Below, piece after piece: positions 1 to 8,288 of a stretch of DNA of 64,000 nucleotides (within the stretch, counting starts at the first letter, position 1; the number at the start of each line of letters is the position of its first letter). Origin of the DNA: Acidovorax sp. A1169 (GTDB lineage: Bacteria; Pseudomonadota; Gammaproteobacteria; Burkholderiales; Burkholderiaceae_C). Where the stretch lies: assembly GCF_030704685.1 (NCBI RefSeq), contig NZ_JAUZDX010000014.1, positions 122,896 to 186,895 on the forward strand. Direction: 5' to 3'. The notes under the pieces are model-generated. The model saw nothing but the letters and a program-made list of their open reading frames with translations. It ran no database searches and was not told the DNA's origin. Position numbers and translations under genes: made by a program.

Positions 1-477
1 AGCGCAGCCACATTCACCATTCCCGATGCGGGCGTGTCGTTCAACGCGCCCGAGGGCTTCACCCAGCTCAGCGCGGAAGAGATCGGCAGCAAATACCCGT
101 CCAACCGCGCGCCCAACTTCGTGGTGGGCAACGCCCGGCGCACGACCACCATCGCCTTCGACCTCAAGCCCCAGGGCCTGCCCAAGGACAAGCTGCCGCA
201 GGCCAAGGCCTCGTTCGAAACCCTGTTCGACCGCATCATCCCGGGCATCGAGTGGAAGGAAAAGAAACTCCTGGACATGCAAGGCCAGCAGTGGATCTAC
301 TTCGAGATGACCTCGCGCGCCATCGACACCGACATCTACAACATCATGATGGTCACCCCCCACCGGGGCAAGATGCTGGTCTTCAACTTCAACTCCACCA
401 AGAGCGAGTTTCCGTCGGTGGAGAAGGAGTTGAGGAAAAGCCTGCAGACGATTGCGGTGACGGGAGCGGGCGAGTAG
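1..477 (+). CDS. Conserved hypothetical protein, 5' end outside window
   Basis: The reading frame is open from the first base and runs to a TAG at 475-477, so the gene begins upstream of the window. A GTG at 34 is an internal codon (Val) and is not needed as a start. The visible 158 residues alternate beta-strand-like and helical stretches, with a conserved-looking core (residues about 113-130, including MMVTPHRGKMLVFNFNST) that resembles the DcrB/MOG1/PsbP-like fold of periplasmic stress proteins. That resemblance is from memory and weak. No catalytic motif, signal peptide or membrane segment can be judged because the N-terminus is missing. It is followed by 133 bases without a gene and then the broken DUF899 gene, so no operon partner is visible. 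Confidence 0.7.
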   Translation, partial: SAATFTIPDAGVSFNAPEGFTQLSAEEIGSKYPSNRAPNFVVGNARRTTTIAFDLKPQGLPKDKLPQAKASFETLFDRIIPGIEWKEKKLLDMQGQQWIYFEMTSRAIDTDIYNIMMVTPHRGKMLVFNFNSTKSEFPSVEKELRKSLQTIAVTGAGE

Positions 478-610
478 CCAGCCTGGCGGCAATCCCGACC
501 CATGACCCATCGCAAGGCATGCAGGACGGGCATTTCTCCTACCCGCAGCGGCCCGGCATCCAGGCATATTCGAGCGCCTGTCCGTCCACAGCAGCCCCAG
601 GAGAGCGACC

Positions 611-1303
611 ATGGCGACGAATGGTGACCCGAACCTCACGCCCGCTGCCCAGTTGGCTGAAAAAGCCAAGACCCCTTTCCCCGGTGCATCCGCCGAATAC
701 GAGGCCGCGCGCAAGGCCCTGCTAGCCGAAGAGATCGAGTTTCGCCGCCACATGACGCGCCTGGTCGCGCAGCGCCAGTCCCTGCCACCCGGCCCGGTGA
801 TCACCAAGGACTACCGCTTCAAGGACGAGCAGGGCTTCGATGCCAGCCTCATCGACCTGTTCGGCGACAAGGACACCCTTGTCACCTACTTCTGGATGTA
901 CGGCCCGCAGCGCCAGCGCCCCTGCCCCATGTGCACCAACTGGCTCGGCGCGGTGGAGGGCAACGCGGCCGACATCAAGCAGCGCGTGGCCCTCAAGATC
1001 CTGGGCCGCTCGCCCGTGGAACGCCAGTACGCCTTTGCCCAGGAGCGCGGCTGGCGCGACCTGAACTTCGGGTAGACCGTGGAAGACGGCTATGCGAAGG
1101 ACCTGGGCGTCCTGATGGACGACGGCAGCGAGTACCCGGCGCTGGTGGTTTTCCAACGCGACGGCGAGCAGGTCCGCCTGTTCTGGGCCAGCGAGAGGAC
1201 CCAGGAGATGGCCGACCCGGGCCAGGACCCGCGCGATGCGCCGGACATTGCGTCGCTGTGGTCGATTCTGGACCTGACTCCCGGAGGGCGACCTGCGGAC
1301 TAG
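611..1303 (+). pseudogene. DUF899 thioredoxin-fold protein, broken by one in-frame amber codon
   Basis: Translation from the ATG at 611 (preceded by AGGAG at about 600) gives a DUF899-family protein with its typical N-terminal helix, a CPMCTNWL active-site-like segment near residue 112 and, in the same frame after the stop, the family's usual C-terminal half ending in DPGQDPRDAP and LWSILDLTPGGR. The two halves are separated only by a TAG at 1073-1075; there is no frameshift or missing block, and the combined length of about 230 residues fits the family. The second half begins with a GTG at 1079 that could restart translation, but it has no convincing ribosome binding site. The simplest reading is a recent nonsense mutation that removes the C-terminal third. 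A sequencing error would be the alternative. Confidence 0.8.
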
Positions 1304-1378
1304 TATCCGAAATCGCAGTACTGAGTCGGAACGGAATGCGCCGACCTTGGCCCGCGCTCGCTTCTGTGCTTGCTGCCT

Positions 1379-2560
1379 CTACGCGGCGTTGGCAGATCGA
1401 TTCGGTGCAGCCGGCCCCGCCAGCATCTTGCGCTCACGCCACGCCTGCTGCACAAACGGGTCCGTCACCGCATAGGTGCCATGCCCCTTGCGCACGATGA
1501 GGTTGGCGTCGCGCAGTTCTTCCGACACGCGCTGCACCTGGTCGGCCGTGACTTCGCGGCCCACGGTGGCGGTGTATTCGGCCAGTGCGTCGATAGTGAA
1601 CAAGCCGCTGGCATCGCCCTCCACACGCGCCACGCGATCAAAGATCGCGCCGGCCAGCACACCCAGGTCTTCGAGCTTGCGCAGCTCCACGTCGGCCGCC
1701 GCGCCCTTGAGGGTGGAGGCGATCACCGGCAGCAGGCGGTCGGCCTCGGTGGGGTCTTCGCGCTGCAGCTGGCGCAGGGCGCGGATCAGCTCTTCGGGCC
1801 GCCGGCCCAGCAGGTTGAAAGCTGCGGTGGCCACGGGCAGGCTGGGCAGCACGGGGGCGCCCTCCTGCGCAATGCCCTGCAGCACATAGGCCACGTAGTC
1901 GCCGTCGAGCGTGGGGTATTCGACCGAGGTGGCGCCTGCAAAGGCATGCTTGCCCTGCAGCGTCATGCCCACCACCTGCGCGCGGTGCGAGCCGGTGCCG
2001 ATGAAGAGGAAATGCCCAGGGGTGTCCGGCCGCGGGTTGATCGCATCGCGCGCGGCCTTGATGGCCAGCAGCATCTGCGCGCCATCGTCGCCGGCCAGGG
2101 CCTGCTGCACCTCGTCCACGATCAGGACCAGGTCGGTGCGGGCCAGCTCGATCACCTCGGTGAGTGCCTGCGCCAGCGTCACCCCGCCCTTGGCCCCCAC
2201 CTCATTGAGCTGAAAGCCGAACTTGAATCCGCCCGCGCCCACATCCGCCCCTTTGAGCCGCGCCAGGCGGCCCAAAACCCCCGAGGCCGGTGTCTGCAGG
2301 TCGGCCAGTGCACGCCGGATGGCCGCGTGCACCAGGGTGGCCGGGTCGGCCTTGGTGTCAGCCCACAGGTCGACATAGATCACGATGGCACCCTTGGCCT
2401 CCAGCGCGGGGATCAGGTCCTGGCGCAGAAAGGTCGTCTTGCCGGTGCGCCGCAGGCCCGACAGGAACAGGCCCGAGCGCAGCCCCTGGTCAAGCAGGCC
2501 GGGCTCCAAGAGCTGCTTGGCCATCTGTTCGGCCAGTGCGGGGCGGTGGAAAAGGTCCAT
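1379..2560 (-). CDS. AAA/STAND-like ATP-binding protein with C-terminal winged helix
   Basis: This 393-residue protein has a Walker A motif GLRRTGKTT at residues 35-43 and a Walker B LVLIVDE at 144-150, followed by a sensor-like FIGTGSHR near 185. The C-terminal third reads like a winged helix (about residues 335-375, ending with VTDPFVQQAWRER). This architecture matches the archaeal-type/STAND ATPases that carry a small DNA-binding-like domain; the cellular role of such bacterial members is not settled. The start ATG at 2558-2560 is immediately adjacent to a predicted -10 box and has no ribosome binding site, which suggests a leaderless message. It stands alone: the neighbour upstream on the same strand (M14 peptidase) lies downstream of its promoter region in the opposite sense of transcription order, 83 bases away. 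Confidence 0.8.
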   Translation of the reverse strand: MDLFHRPALAEQMAKQLLEPGLLDQGLRSGLFLSGLRRTGKTTFLRQDLIPALEAKGAIVIYVDLWADTKADPATLVHAAIRRALADLQTPASGVLGRLARLKGADVGAGGFKFGFQLNEVGAKGGVTLAQALTEVIELARTDLVLIVDEVQQALAGDDGAQMLLAIKAARDAINPRPDTPGHFLFIGTGSHRAQVVGMTLQGKHAFAGATSVEYPTLDGDYVAYVLQGIAQEGAPVLPSLPVATAAFNLLGRRPEELIRALRQLQREDPTEADRLLPVIASTLKGAAADVELRKLEDLGVLAGAIFDRVARVEGDASGLFTIDALAEYTATVGREVTADQVQRVSEELRDANLIVRKGHGTYAVTDPFVQQAWRERKMLAGPAAPNRSANAA

Positions 2561-2604
2561 TTAGCGGATTTTAGTCAAAACCAATAATTAGTACAAACCG
2601 CTAA
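2561..2604 (-). promoter_or_regulatory. Promoter and inverted repeat in front of the ATPase gene
   Basis: On the minus strand TTGTAC is followed after 17 bases by TAAAAT (plus-strand positions 2568-2573), a reasonable sigma-70 promoter. The expected transcription start falls at about 2561, one base before the ATG. TTAGCGG (2561-2567) and CCGCTAA (2598-2604) form a perfect 7-bp inverted repeat that brackets the promoter and could be an operator. Both readings come from inspection only. Confidence 0.45.
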
Positions 2605-2643
2605 AACAAACAGAATCGGGCGATTGTCTCTCCGCAGTGCGCC

Positions 2644-4152
2644 TCAGACCGCCGTGAGCACCCGCCACACGGTCAACTCTTCCCCCACTACCGGTTCCGC
2701 CACGATGCCATTGGCCACCACGCCATCGTCGCTCTCGGCCTCGCAGGCCACTACCGCGATCGCGCCGTAGCGCTGGCTGGTCGTCACCACGCACCAGCCG
2801 TCGGGCAGGGCACGCCGAGTGCGCTGGTGGGTGGCCGTCCAATGGGTGCTGGCCTGGGCTTCGAGAATGGCTGGGCCAGGTTCCGCCACGGGCTGCTGCA
2901 TCACGGGCACTTCCACCTCCAGCACGGTACCGGCCGCCACGGGCGTGGTCTGCAGGCCATGGCCCCGCAGCCAGTCGGCCACGGCCTGGGGCATGGCGTA
3001 GGCCCAGGGGCGCTGCACGGTGGCGGTGGGCACGAAGTGGGCGTAGTGCGGCACCTGCACGCTGATGGGGCCGCCGGTCAGGGTGTAGGGCTCGCGCGTG
3101 AGCACTTCCACAGTGGTATCGGGCACGGCCTCGAGCGCGTAGCGGATGGCGACCTGCTCGGGCGGCTCCGCGCAGGCGGCGAGCAACTCGACGATCTCCT
3201 TGCCGTTGGCGGCGGCATAGACCAGTGCCTCGCGCAGCACGGCATAGGTCACCTCCACGCGCTCCTGGTAGCTGATGTACGAATAGGCCTCCAGCAGCAC
3301 ATCGAGCCGGTTGGTCAGGCCCCGGTAGTTGCAGCCAAAGCGCGGGTGGTGGGTGTAGGTGATCCAGCCCTGGCCCTGGCCGCCCTCGTCGCGCACGAAG
3401 TTGCCGTACCAGAAGGTGTCCAGGCCCTCGGTGCGCTTCACCGCGGCCTGCACAGCGGGCATCATGCGCTCGCGCATATACGCCACGGGCTCGGCGCGGC
3501 CCGTGTGCTCGGTGTGGGGGATGTCGTAGGTCAGCGCAAAGCGGTGGATGGAGCCATTGGTGGCATGGCAGTCCAGCGTGAGGTGCGGGTTCCAGGGATG
3601 GCACACGCGATGTTGCAAGAGGCGCATTTCTGGCGCCTGCTGGCGCATGTAGTCGCGGTTGAGGTTCACGCCCGCCGCGTTGGTGCGCGTGCCCACCAGG
3701 GCCGGGCCGTCCTGCCCGCGCAAGTGGGCGATGTCGAGCGGGCGGTGGTCGGCGCTCATGCGGTCGTTGCCGTCGGGGTTGAACAGCGGCACCACCACCA
3801 GCACGGTGCGCGTGAGCAGGTCTTCGCCATGGTCGCCGCGCAGCAGGTTGCGCACCAGCATGAGCACGCCCTCCTTGCCCTCCACCTCGCCGGCATGGAT
3901 GCCGCAGATGATCAGCACCACGGGCAGGCCGCTGGCCTGCGCGGCCTCGGGCGTGTGGTGGCCCTGGGCCGACAGCACCATCAGCGGCAGTTGCCGCCCC
4001 TCGGGCGAGCTGCCGAAATCGCTGACGTGCAGGCGCGGGTCGCCCCGGGCCGCCAGGCCCTGCACATAGACCATCACGTCGGCGTGGGTGGATGTCTCGG
4101 CATAGGCGCTGGATTCGGCGCGGGTGAGCAGGGGGGTAGGTGCTGAGGACAT
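2644..4152 (-). CDS. M14-family zinc metallopeptidase (succinylglutamate desuccinylase/carboxypeptidase type)
   Basis: The 502-residue protein shows the M14 zinc signature HAGEVEGKE starting at His86 (His86 and Glu89 are the expected ligands), the substrate-binding arginine context NLNRDYMRQQAPE near residue 165, and the third ligand in LTLDCHATNGS at His196. These are spaced as in metallocarboxypeptidases of the M14 superfamily. The C-terminal 150 residues look like an all-beta extension and do not carry an obvious motif. There is no signal peptide, so it is probably cytoplasmic or non-classically exported. The ATG at 4152 follows a T-rich stretch. It is separated by 37 bases from the DUF2788 gene upstream. 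Substrate cannot be predicted; cleavage of a peptide or acyl-amino acid is the family expectation. Confidence 0.8.
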   Translation of the reverse strand: MSSAPTPLLTRAESSAYAETSTHADVMVYVQGLAARGDPRLHVSDFGSSPEGRQLPLMVLSAQGHHTPEAAQASGLPVVLIICGIHAGEVEGKEGVLMLVRNLLRGDHGEDLLTRTVLVVVPLFNPDGNDRMSADHRPLDIAHLRGQDGPALVGTRTNAAGVNLNRDYMRQQAPEMRLLQHRVCHPWNPHLTLDCHATNGSIHRFALTYDIPHTEHTGRAEPVAYMRERMMPAVQAAVKRTEGLDTFWYGNFVRDEGGQGQGWITYTHHPRFGCNYRGLTNRLDVLLEAYSYISYQERVEVTYAVLREALVYAAANGKEIVELLAACAEPPEQVAIRYALEAVPDTTVEVLTREPYTLTGGPISVQVPHYAHFVPTATVQRPWAYAMPQAVADWLRGHGLQTTPVAAGTVLEVEVPVMQQPVAEPGPAILEAQASTHWTATHQRTRRALPDGWCVVTTSQRYGAIAVVACEAESDDGVVANGIVAEPVVGEELTVWRVLTAV

Positions 4153-4189
4153 GGGCTGAATGTTAGAGCCTGTTTGTCCTGTTTCTTCA

Positions 4190-4402
4190 TCACCTCTCCA
4201 GCCACCACTGGATCAAGACCTTGGCGATGAACCCGATGAACCCCACGCCCAGCCCCAGGAACAGCACAAAGGTGCCGAAGCGCCCCGCCTTGGACTCCCA
4301 TGCCAGCTGGCCAATGATGAACAGCATGTAGGCGATGAAGGCGCCTATGCCGTAGGTGAGGAAGAAGCCCGAGATCTGCGCCTCGGTGAAGCCGAAGATC
4401 AT
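4190..4402 (-). CDS. DUF2788 small membrane protein
   Basis: A 70-residue protein with two hydrophobic segments (about residues 8-32 and 44-66) and the layout of DUF2788 proteins, which are short inner-membrane proteins of beta- and gammaproteobacteria with no known function. The N-terminus (MIFGFTEAQISGFF) is predicted to be short and cytoplasmic or periplasmic. It overlaps the end of the DUF2189 gene by 4 bases (ATGA type overlap at 4399-4402), which points to co-translation of the two membrane proteins. The family assignment rests on length and recall of the typical sequence. Confidence 0.75.
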   Translation of the reverse strand: MIFGFTEAQISGFFLTYGIGAFIAYMLFIIGQLAWESKAGRFGTFVLFLGLGVGFIGFIAKVLIQWWLER

Positions 4403-5304
4403 CGCACCGCTCCATCCGCACCACCCGTCCCACCCCGGCCATCGCGCGCCGGCAGGCCCGAGGCATCCACCAGGTCACGGTAGGCATGCCAGCTGGCATG
4501 GCCCAGCATGGGCATCACCGCGATCAGCCCCAGCAGCAGCGATGCCAGGCCCAGCAAGGTGAAGCCCAGGATCAGCGCCGCCCACAGGGCCATGGGCAGC
4601 GGATTGGCCAGCACTGCCTGCCAACTGGTGAGCACGGCCTGGCGCAGCGTGGCGCGCCGGTCCAGCAGCAGCGGCATGGCCACCACGCTGGAGGCAAAGA
4701 TGGGCGCGGCCAGCAGGCTGCCCAGCGCCAGCCACAGCGCGAACAGGCGGCTGTCGGGAGCCAGCACCACGTGGTGCATGAAATCCAGTGGCGTGAGGAT
4801 GGGCAGGGGTGACATCAGCGTGATGAGCGCCGCCGAGGTGATGACCCAGCCCGTTGCCGCCAGCGCCAGCAGCACGCCGAACTGCACCAGGCACCAATAG
4901 TCGTGGTCACCCCACTTGGCGGGGTGGCTGTGCTGCCAATTCACCCAGGTGCGGCGCACCAGCGAGATACTGGCGGGCTCACCGCGTTCCAGCGCACGGC
5001 TCAGCGCATACAGGCTGGTGGCGAGCACCGGCGCCACCACCAGAAACCCCGACAGCGCCCCGGCCAGCAGCCAGAAGCGGTGGTGCGCCACGGCCAGCAA
5101 CGTGCCGCCGAACAGCGCCACGGCCAGGCCATGCGCAAAACTGAGCCAGCCGGCGCGCACCATGTCGCGCCAGGCCAGGGCCAGCCAGGCCAGCGGCTGC
5201 ATGAGCCCGATGGTGCGCACGGGCGGCAGGAACGGAAGGGGCTTTGGGCGCATGGTGGCCCAAGTCTCGCGTGCAGCCTTGGCGCGCGTCTTGATCTGCG
5301 ACAA
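4399..5304 (-). CDS. DUF2189-type integral membrane protein
   Basis: 301 residues with about six hydrophobic segments (first near residues 58-80, last near 245-275) and the N-terminal LPFLPPVRTIGLMQPLAWLA block that is typical of DUF2189/BPSS1780-like membrane proteins of Burkholderiales. The start ATG at 5304 is the first in the frame and precedes a basic, soluble N-terminus of about 25 residues. Its 3' end overlaps the DUF2788 gene, so the two are likely one operon. Function is unknown. The C-terminal tail is rich in Gly and Asp and probably cytoplasmic. Confidence 0.78.
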   Translation of the reverse strand: MSQIKTRAKAARETWATMRPKPLPFLPPVRTIGLMQPLAWLALAWRDMVRAGWLSFAHGLAVALFGGTLLAVAHHRFWLLAGALSGFLVVAPVLATSLYALSRALERGEPASISLVRRTWVNWQHSHPAKWGDHDYWCLVQFGVLLALAATGWVITSAALITLMSPLPILTPLDFMHHVVLAPDSRLFALWLALGSLLAAPIFASSVVAMPLLLDRRATLRQAVLTSWQAVLANPLPMALWAALILGFTLLGLASLLLGLIAVMPMLGHASWHAYRDLVDASGLPARDGRGGTGGADGAVR

Positions 5305-5337
5305 GAAAATGCCGCGCCGATTGAAGGCAGGTGCACC

Positions 5338-6087
5338 TCAGCGCTGGGGTGGGTCAGCCAGAACTACGGGGATTGCAGCCAACAGCTCGCGGATGGCGGT
5401 GAGGCTGGCCACCGTGGCATGCGGCGGCTCGCCATGGGCCTCATGGGCCCAGGGGTGATTCGGGGTATTGAGCCAGATGGCCTGCATGCCGGCGGCCAGC
5501 GCCCCCTGCACGTCCAGCGCGGCATCGTCGCCCACGTGCAGCACCTCGTGCGGCTGCACGTTGGCGGCACTGGCGGCGGCGTGGAAGATGCGCGCATCGG
5601 GCTTGGCGATGCCGAACGCGGTGGCGCTGATGCTGGCCTTGAAGTAGTGGCCGATGCCGATGCGATGCACGTCGGCATTGCCGTTGGACAAGGCCACCAC
5701 CGGGTAGCGGGCAGCCAGAAAGGCCAGCGTGTCGTGCGCGTCAGCGAACAACTCCACACGCTGGCGCTCGCCAAAGAACAGGTCGAACGCGGGCTCGGCC
5801 AGGGTGGGCTCATCGCCCGCCTGGGTGAGTGCCAGGCGGATGGACTCGCGGCGCAGCGCGCTCAGGTCGTGTACCAGGTCAGGCCGCAGCGTCACCATCT
5901 GGTTGCGGATGCCGCGCAGCGCCTGCGTGTCGGAGAACAGCGCGGCCGTGGCCGGTGCGTGGTCGGCGAGCCACTGCAGTAGCACGGCCTCGGCCCGCTC
6001 GATGGTGGGCCAGATGGGCCACAGCGTGTCGTCCAGATCGATGGTGATGGCGCGGATGCGGGAAATATCCAAGGAGAGAGCAGGCAT
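5338..6087 (-). CDS. HAD-superfamily hydrolase (HAD-IA, phosphatase)
   Basis: Starting at the ATG at 6087 (with AAGGAGAG-type ribosome binding bases reversed nearby at about 6071-6079 it is less clear on the coding strand, but the protein homology begins here) gives 249 residues with HAD motif I DLDDT at residues 17-21, motif II ALSNGNADVHR in the middle and motif III/IV HVGDDAALDVQGALAAGM near the C-terminus. The helical cap of about 90 residues lies between motifs I and II, as in subfamily IA. Such enzymes are small-molecule phosphatases, often nucleotidases or phosphoglycolate-type. An upstream in-frame ATG at 6189 would add 34 arginine-rich residues without homology and was not chosen. 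It sits downstream of the LacI regulator on the same strand but with 111 bases between. Confidence 0.82.
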   Translation of the reverse strand: MPALSLDISRIRAITIDLDDTLWPIWPTIERAEAVLLQWLADHAPATAALFSDTQALRGIRNQMVTLRPDLVHDLSALRRESIRLALTQAGDEPTLAEPAFDLFFGERQRVELFADAHDTLAFLAARYPVVALSNGNADVHRIGIGHYFKASISATAFGIAKPDARIFHAAASAANVQPHEVLHVGDDAALDVQGALAAGMQAIWLNTPNHPWAHEAHGEPPHATVASLTAIRELLAAIPVVLADPPQR

Positions 6088-6198
6088 GGCAAACCACCCA
6101 AAAGATTCACGGCCCGGAAGCCCGGGCAGCGGCCAGGTCGGCCGCCGCGAAGGATAACGCAGCATCCGGCAGGCCGCGCCACGCAGCACGCCAAACCC

Positions 6199-7305
6199 TT
6201 ACCAACCGCCCACCCCGCGCACCGCAGCCACAGACGACCCCCGCACCACCAGCTTGCCAGGCAGCAGGCGCTCCCGCGCAGGCGCCTGCAGACCCTGCAT
6301 CCGTTCAATGAGGCATTGCGCCGCGCAGCGGCCGATGTCATGGGTGGGCTGCGCCACCGTGGTCAGGCCCGGCCCGATCAGGGGCGCCCATTCAGGGTCG
6401 TCGAAGCCGACAAAGCCGATATCGCGGCCAAAGGCCCAGCCCAGCCGCACCATGGCGGCGGCCACCCGCAGCGTGACCACGGAATTGCCTGCGACCACAG
6501 CCCCTCGCGCCCTGCCACCGGTACGCTGCCCCAGCGCGTGTAGCGCGGCATCCAGCACCTCGTCCGACGCATCGACCAGTTCCAGCACCGCGCCCTGCAC
6601 GCCAGCCCCGCGCTCGCGGATGCACTGCGAAAACGCGGCCGCCCGCTCCAGGCGCGAACTCACGCCCGCCAGGGGCTGGGTGACGTAAAGCAGCTCGCTC
6701 CAGCCCTCGTCGATCAGGTGCGTGCAGGCGGAGCGCATGGCGCCGGGGTTGTCCAGCGACACGAAGTCGGCTTCCAGGCCCGCATGCCTGCGGTCCACCA
6801 GCACGGCAGGCCGGCCATGCAACGAGCTGAGCTCGGCATGGCCCTCGTCCTGCCCCTGGGTGTTGAGGATGAACCCGTCCACCTGGTAGCTCGCCAGCGC
6901 GTCGATGGCGCTGCGCTCGCGCTGGCGGTCATTGCCCAGGTTGAACAGCATCACCAGGTAGCCGGCCTCCTGGCACGCCTCTTCGGCCCCGCGCAGCACG
7001 GCCACCGAGAAGGGATTGGTGATGTCGGCCACCACCAGGCCGATCAGGCGCGAGCGCCCGTGGCTGAGCGCCTGGGCCATGGGGCTGGGCACATAGCCGA
7101 GCTGGGCGATGGCGGCCTCGACCCGGGCGGCGATATCGGGGCTGAGCAGGCGCTCGCGGTGGTTGAAGAAACGCGACACGGTGGCCTTGGACACGCCAGC
7201 CGCAGCCGCCACGTCGGCAATCGTGGGCCGGTCTCGGCCAGCCGTATCGACAGGGGCGGCGGCGGTCGCCTTGGCGGTGGGTGCGCGCGGCTTGCTGCTG
7301 CTCAT
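6199..7305 (-). CDS. LacI-family transcriptional regulator
   Basis: 368 residues from the ATG at 7305, which overlaps the stop of the upstream 2-hydroxyacid dehydrogenase gene by 4 bases. Residues 28-80 carry a LacI helix-turn-helix (TIADVAAAAGVSKATVSRFF) and hinge; the rest is a periplasmic-binding-protein-like ligand domain (IGLVVADITNPF, GFVGFDDPEWAPL, QPTHDIGRCAAQ). The N-terminal 27-residue Ala/Pro/Lys tail is unusual but common in GC-rich genomes. As the last gene of a sugar-acid/ABC-transport run, it most likely controls that run in response to a sugar acid. Operator sites were sought in front of the first permease but no convincing palindrome was identified. Confidence 0.88.
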   Translation of the reverse strand: MSSSKPRAPTAKATAAAPVDTAGRDRPTIADVAAAAGVSKATVSRFFNHRERLLSPDIAARVEAAIAQLGYVPSPMAQALSHGRSRLIGLVVADITNPFSVAVLRGAEEACQEAGYLVMLFNLGNDRQRERSAIDALASYQVDGFILNTQGQDEGHAELSSLHGRPAVLVDRRHAGLEADFVSLDNPGAMRSACTHLIDEGWSELLYVTQPLAGVSSRLERAAAFSQCIRERGAGVQGAVLELVDASDEVLDAALHALGQRTGGRARGAVVAGNSVVTLRVAAAMVRLGWAFGRDIGFVGFDDPEWAPLIGPGLTTVAQPTHDIGRCAAQCLIERMQGLQAPARERLLPGKLVVRGSSVAAVRGVGGW

Positions 7306-8288
7306 GCGCCGATTGTCCCGTACACCGCGGCGGGCTTTTCGCCGGCCAGCGCCTGCAGCAGGTTCGTCACCGCCAACCGGGCCATGGCATGGCGCGTGCC
7401 GTGCGTGGCCGATCCGATGTGCGGCAGCGGCGTCACGCGCGGATGGGTGCGCAGGGGCGAGGCCAGCGGCAGCGGCTCGGTGGCAAACACGTCGAGCCCC
7501 GCTGCGCGCAGCGTGCCGTGGTCCAGCGCCGCCAGCAGGTCGTCTTCGACAACCGTGGCACCGCGCCCCCCGTTGATGAAGATGGCGCCCGGTTTCATGG
7601 CCGCAAAGGCCCGCGCATCGACCAGGCCGCGCGTGCTGTCCGACAGCGGCAGCAGTGCCACCACGATGTCCGCGCGCGCCAGCAGGCCATCGAGCGGCAC
7701 ATGCTCGGCCCGGCCTAGCAGCGCGGGTGCCAGCAGCGCCAGGTCCACCGGGTGGCGCGCATGGTACAGCACCGGCATGCCAAAGCCCAGTGCGGCACGG
7801 CGCGCCACGGCCTGGCCAATGCGGCCAAAGCCCAGCAGGCCCAGCGTCCTGCCATGCACGTCGTGACCGAACAGGTCTTCGCCGATGCTGCCGTCCCACC
7901 GGCCCTCGCGCACCATCTGCGACAGCTCCACCACCCGGCGGCAGGTGGCCATGAGCAGCGCAAACACCGCATCGGCCACGGTCTCGTCGAGCACGCCCGG
8001 CGTGTGGCACAGCAGGATGCCGCGCGATTGCAGGGCCTGCAGCGGGTAGTTGTCCACCCCCACCGAGATGCTGGAGATCGCCTGCAGCTGCGGCGCACGC
8101 GCCAGCAGCTCGGCGCTGATGGGAAAGCTGGCGCCGATGAGGCCATGGGCCTCGAGCAAGGCCGCATCAAACGCGGCGCGCTGCGCCGGCTGGCGCGGGT
8201 CGGCCACGGTCACCTCGTGCACCGCCTGCAGGCGGGCCAACTGGTCCGGCGGCAGGGTGCGGTACACCAGCACGTTCTTGCGGCTCAT
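7302..8288 (-). CDS. NAD(P)-dependent 2-hydroxyacid dehydrogenase (GhrB/2-ketogluconate reductase type)
   Basis: 328 residues. The nucleotide-binding motif GLLGFGRIGQAVARR lies near residue 150; the catalytic Arg is in SISVGVDN-downstream INGGRGATV, the Glu in DVFATEPLPL and the His in PLPHIGSAT, all in the order expected of D-isomer-specific 2-hydroxyacid dehydrogenases. The ligand is not decidable, but the family members beside KDG-type kinases usually reduce 2-keto-sugar acids or glyoxylate/hydroxypyruvate. The start ATG at 8288 overlaps the sugar kinase stop by 4 bases, and its stop overlaps the LacI start, so it is translationally coupled on both sides. Confidence 0.85.
   Translation of the reverse strand: MSRKNVLVYRTLPPDQLARLQAVHEVTVADPRQPAQRAAFDAALLEAHGLIGASFPISAELLARAPQLQAISSISVGVDNYPLQALQSRGILLCHTPGVLDETVADAVFALLMATCRRVVELSQMVREGRWDGSIGEDLFGHDVHGRTLGLLGFGRIGQAVARRAALGFGMPVLYHARHPVDLALLAPALLGRAEHVPLDGLLARADIVVALLPLSDSTRGLVDARAFAAMKPGAIFINGGRGATVVEDDLLAALDHGTLRAAGLDVFATEPLPLASPLRTHPRVTPLPHIGSATHGTRHAMARLAVTNLLQALAGEKPAAVYGTIGA

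Noticed and set aside
1073..1075. Amber codon read as a special amino acid (recoding) in the DUF899 gene
   Set aside because: No insertion signal or known recoding of UAG in this group; a plain nonsense mutation is simpler.
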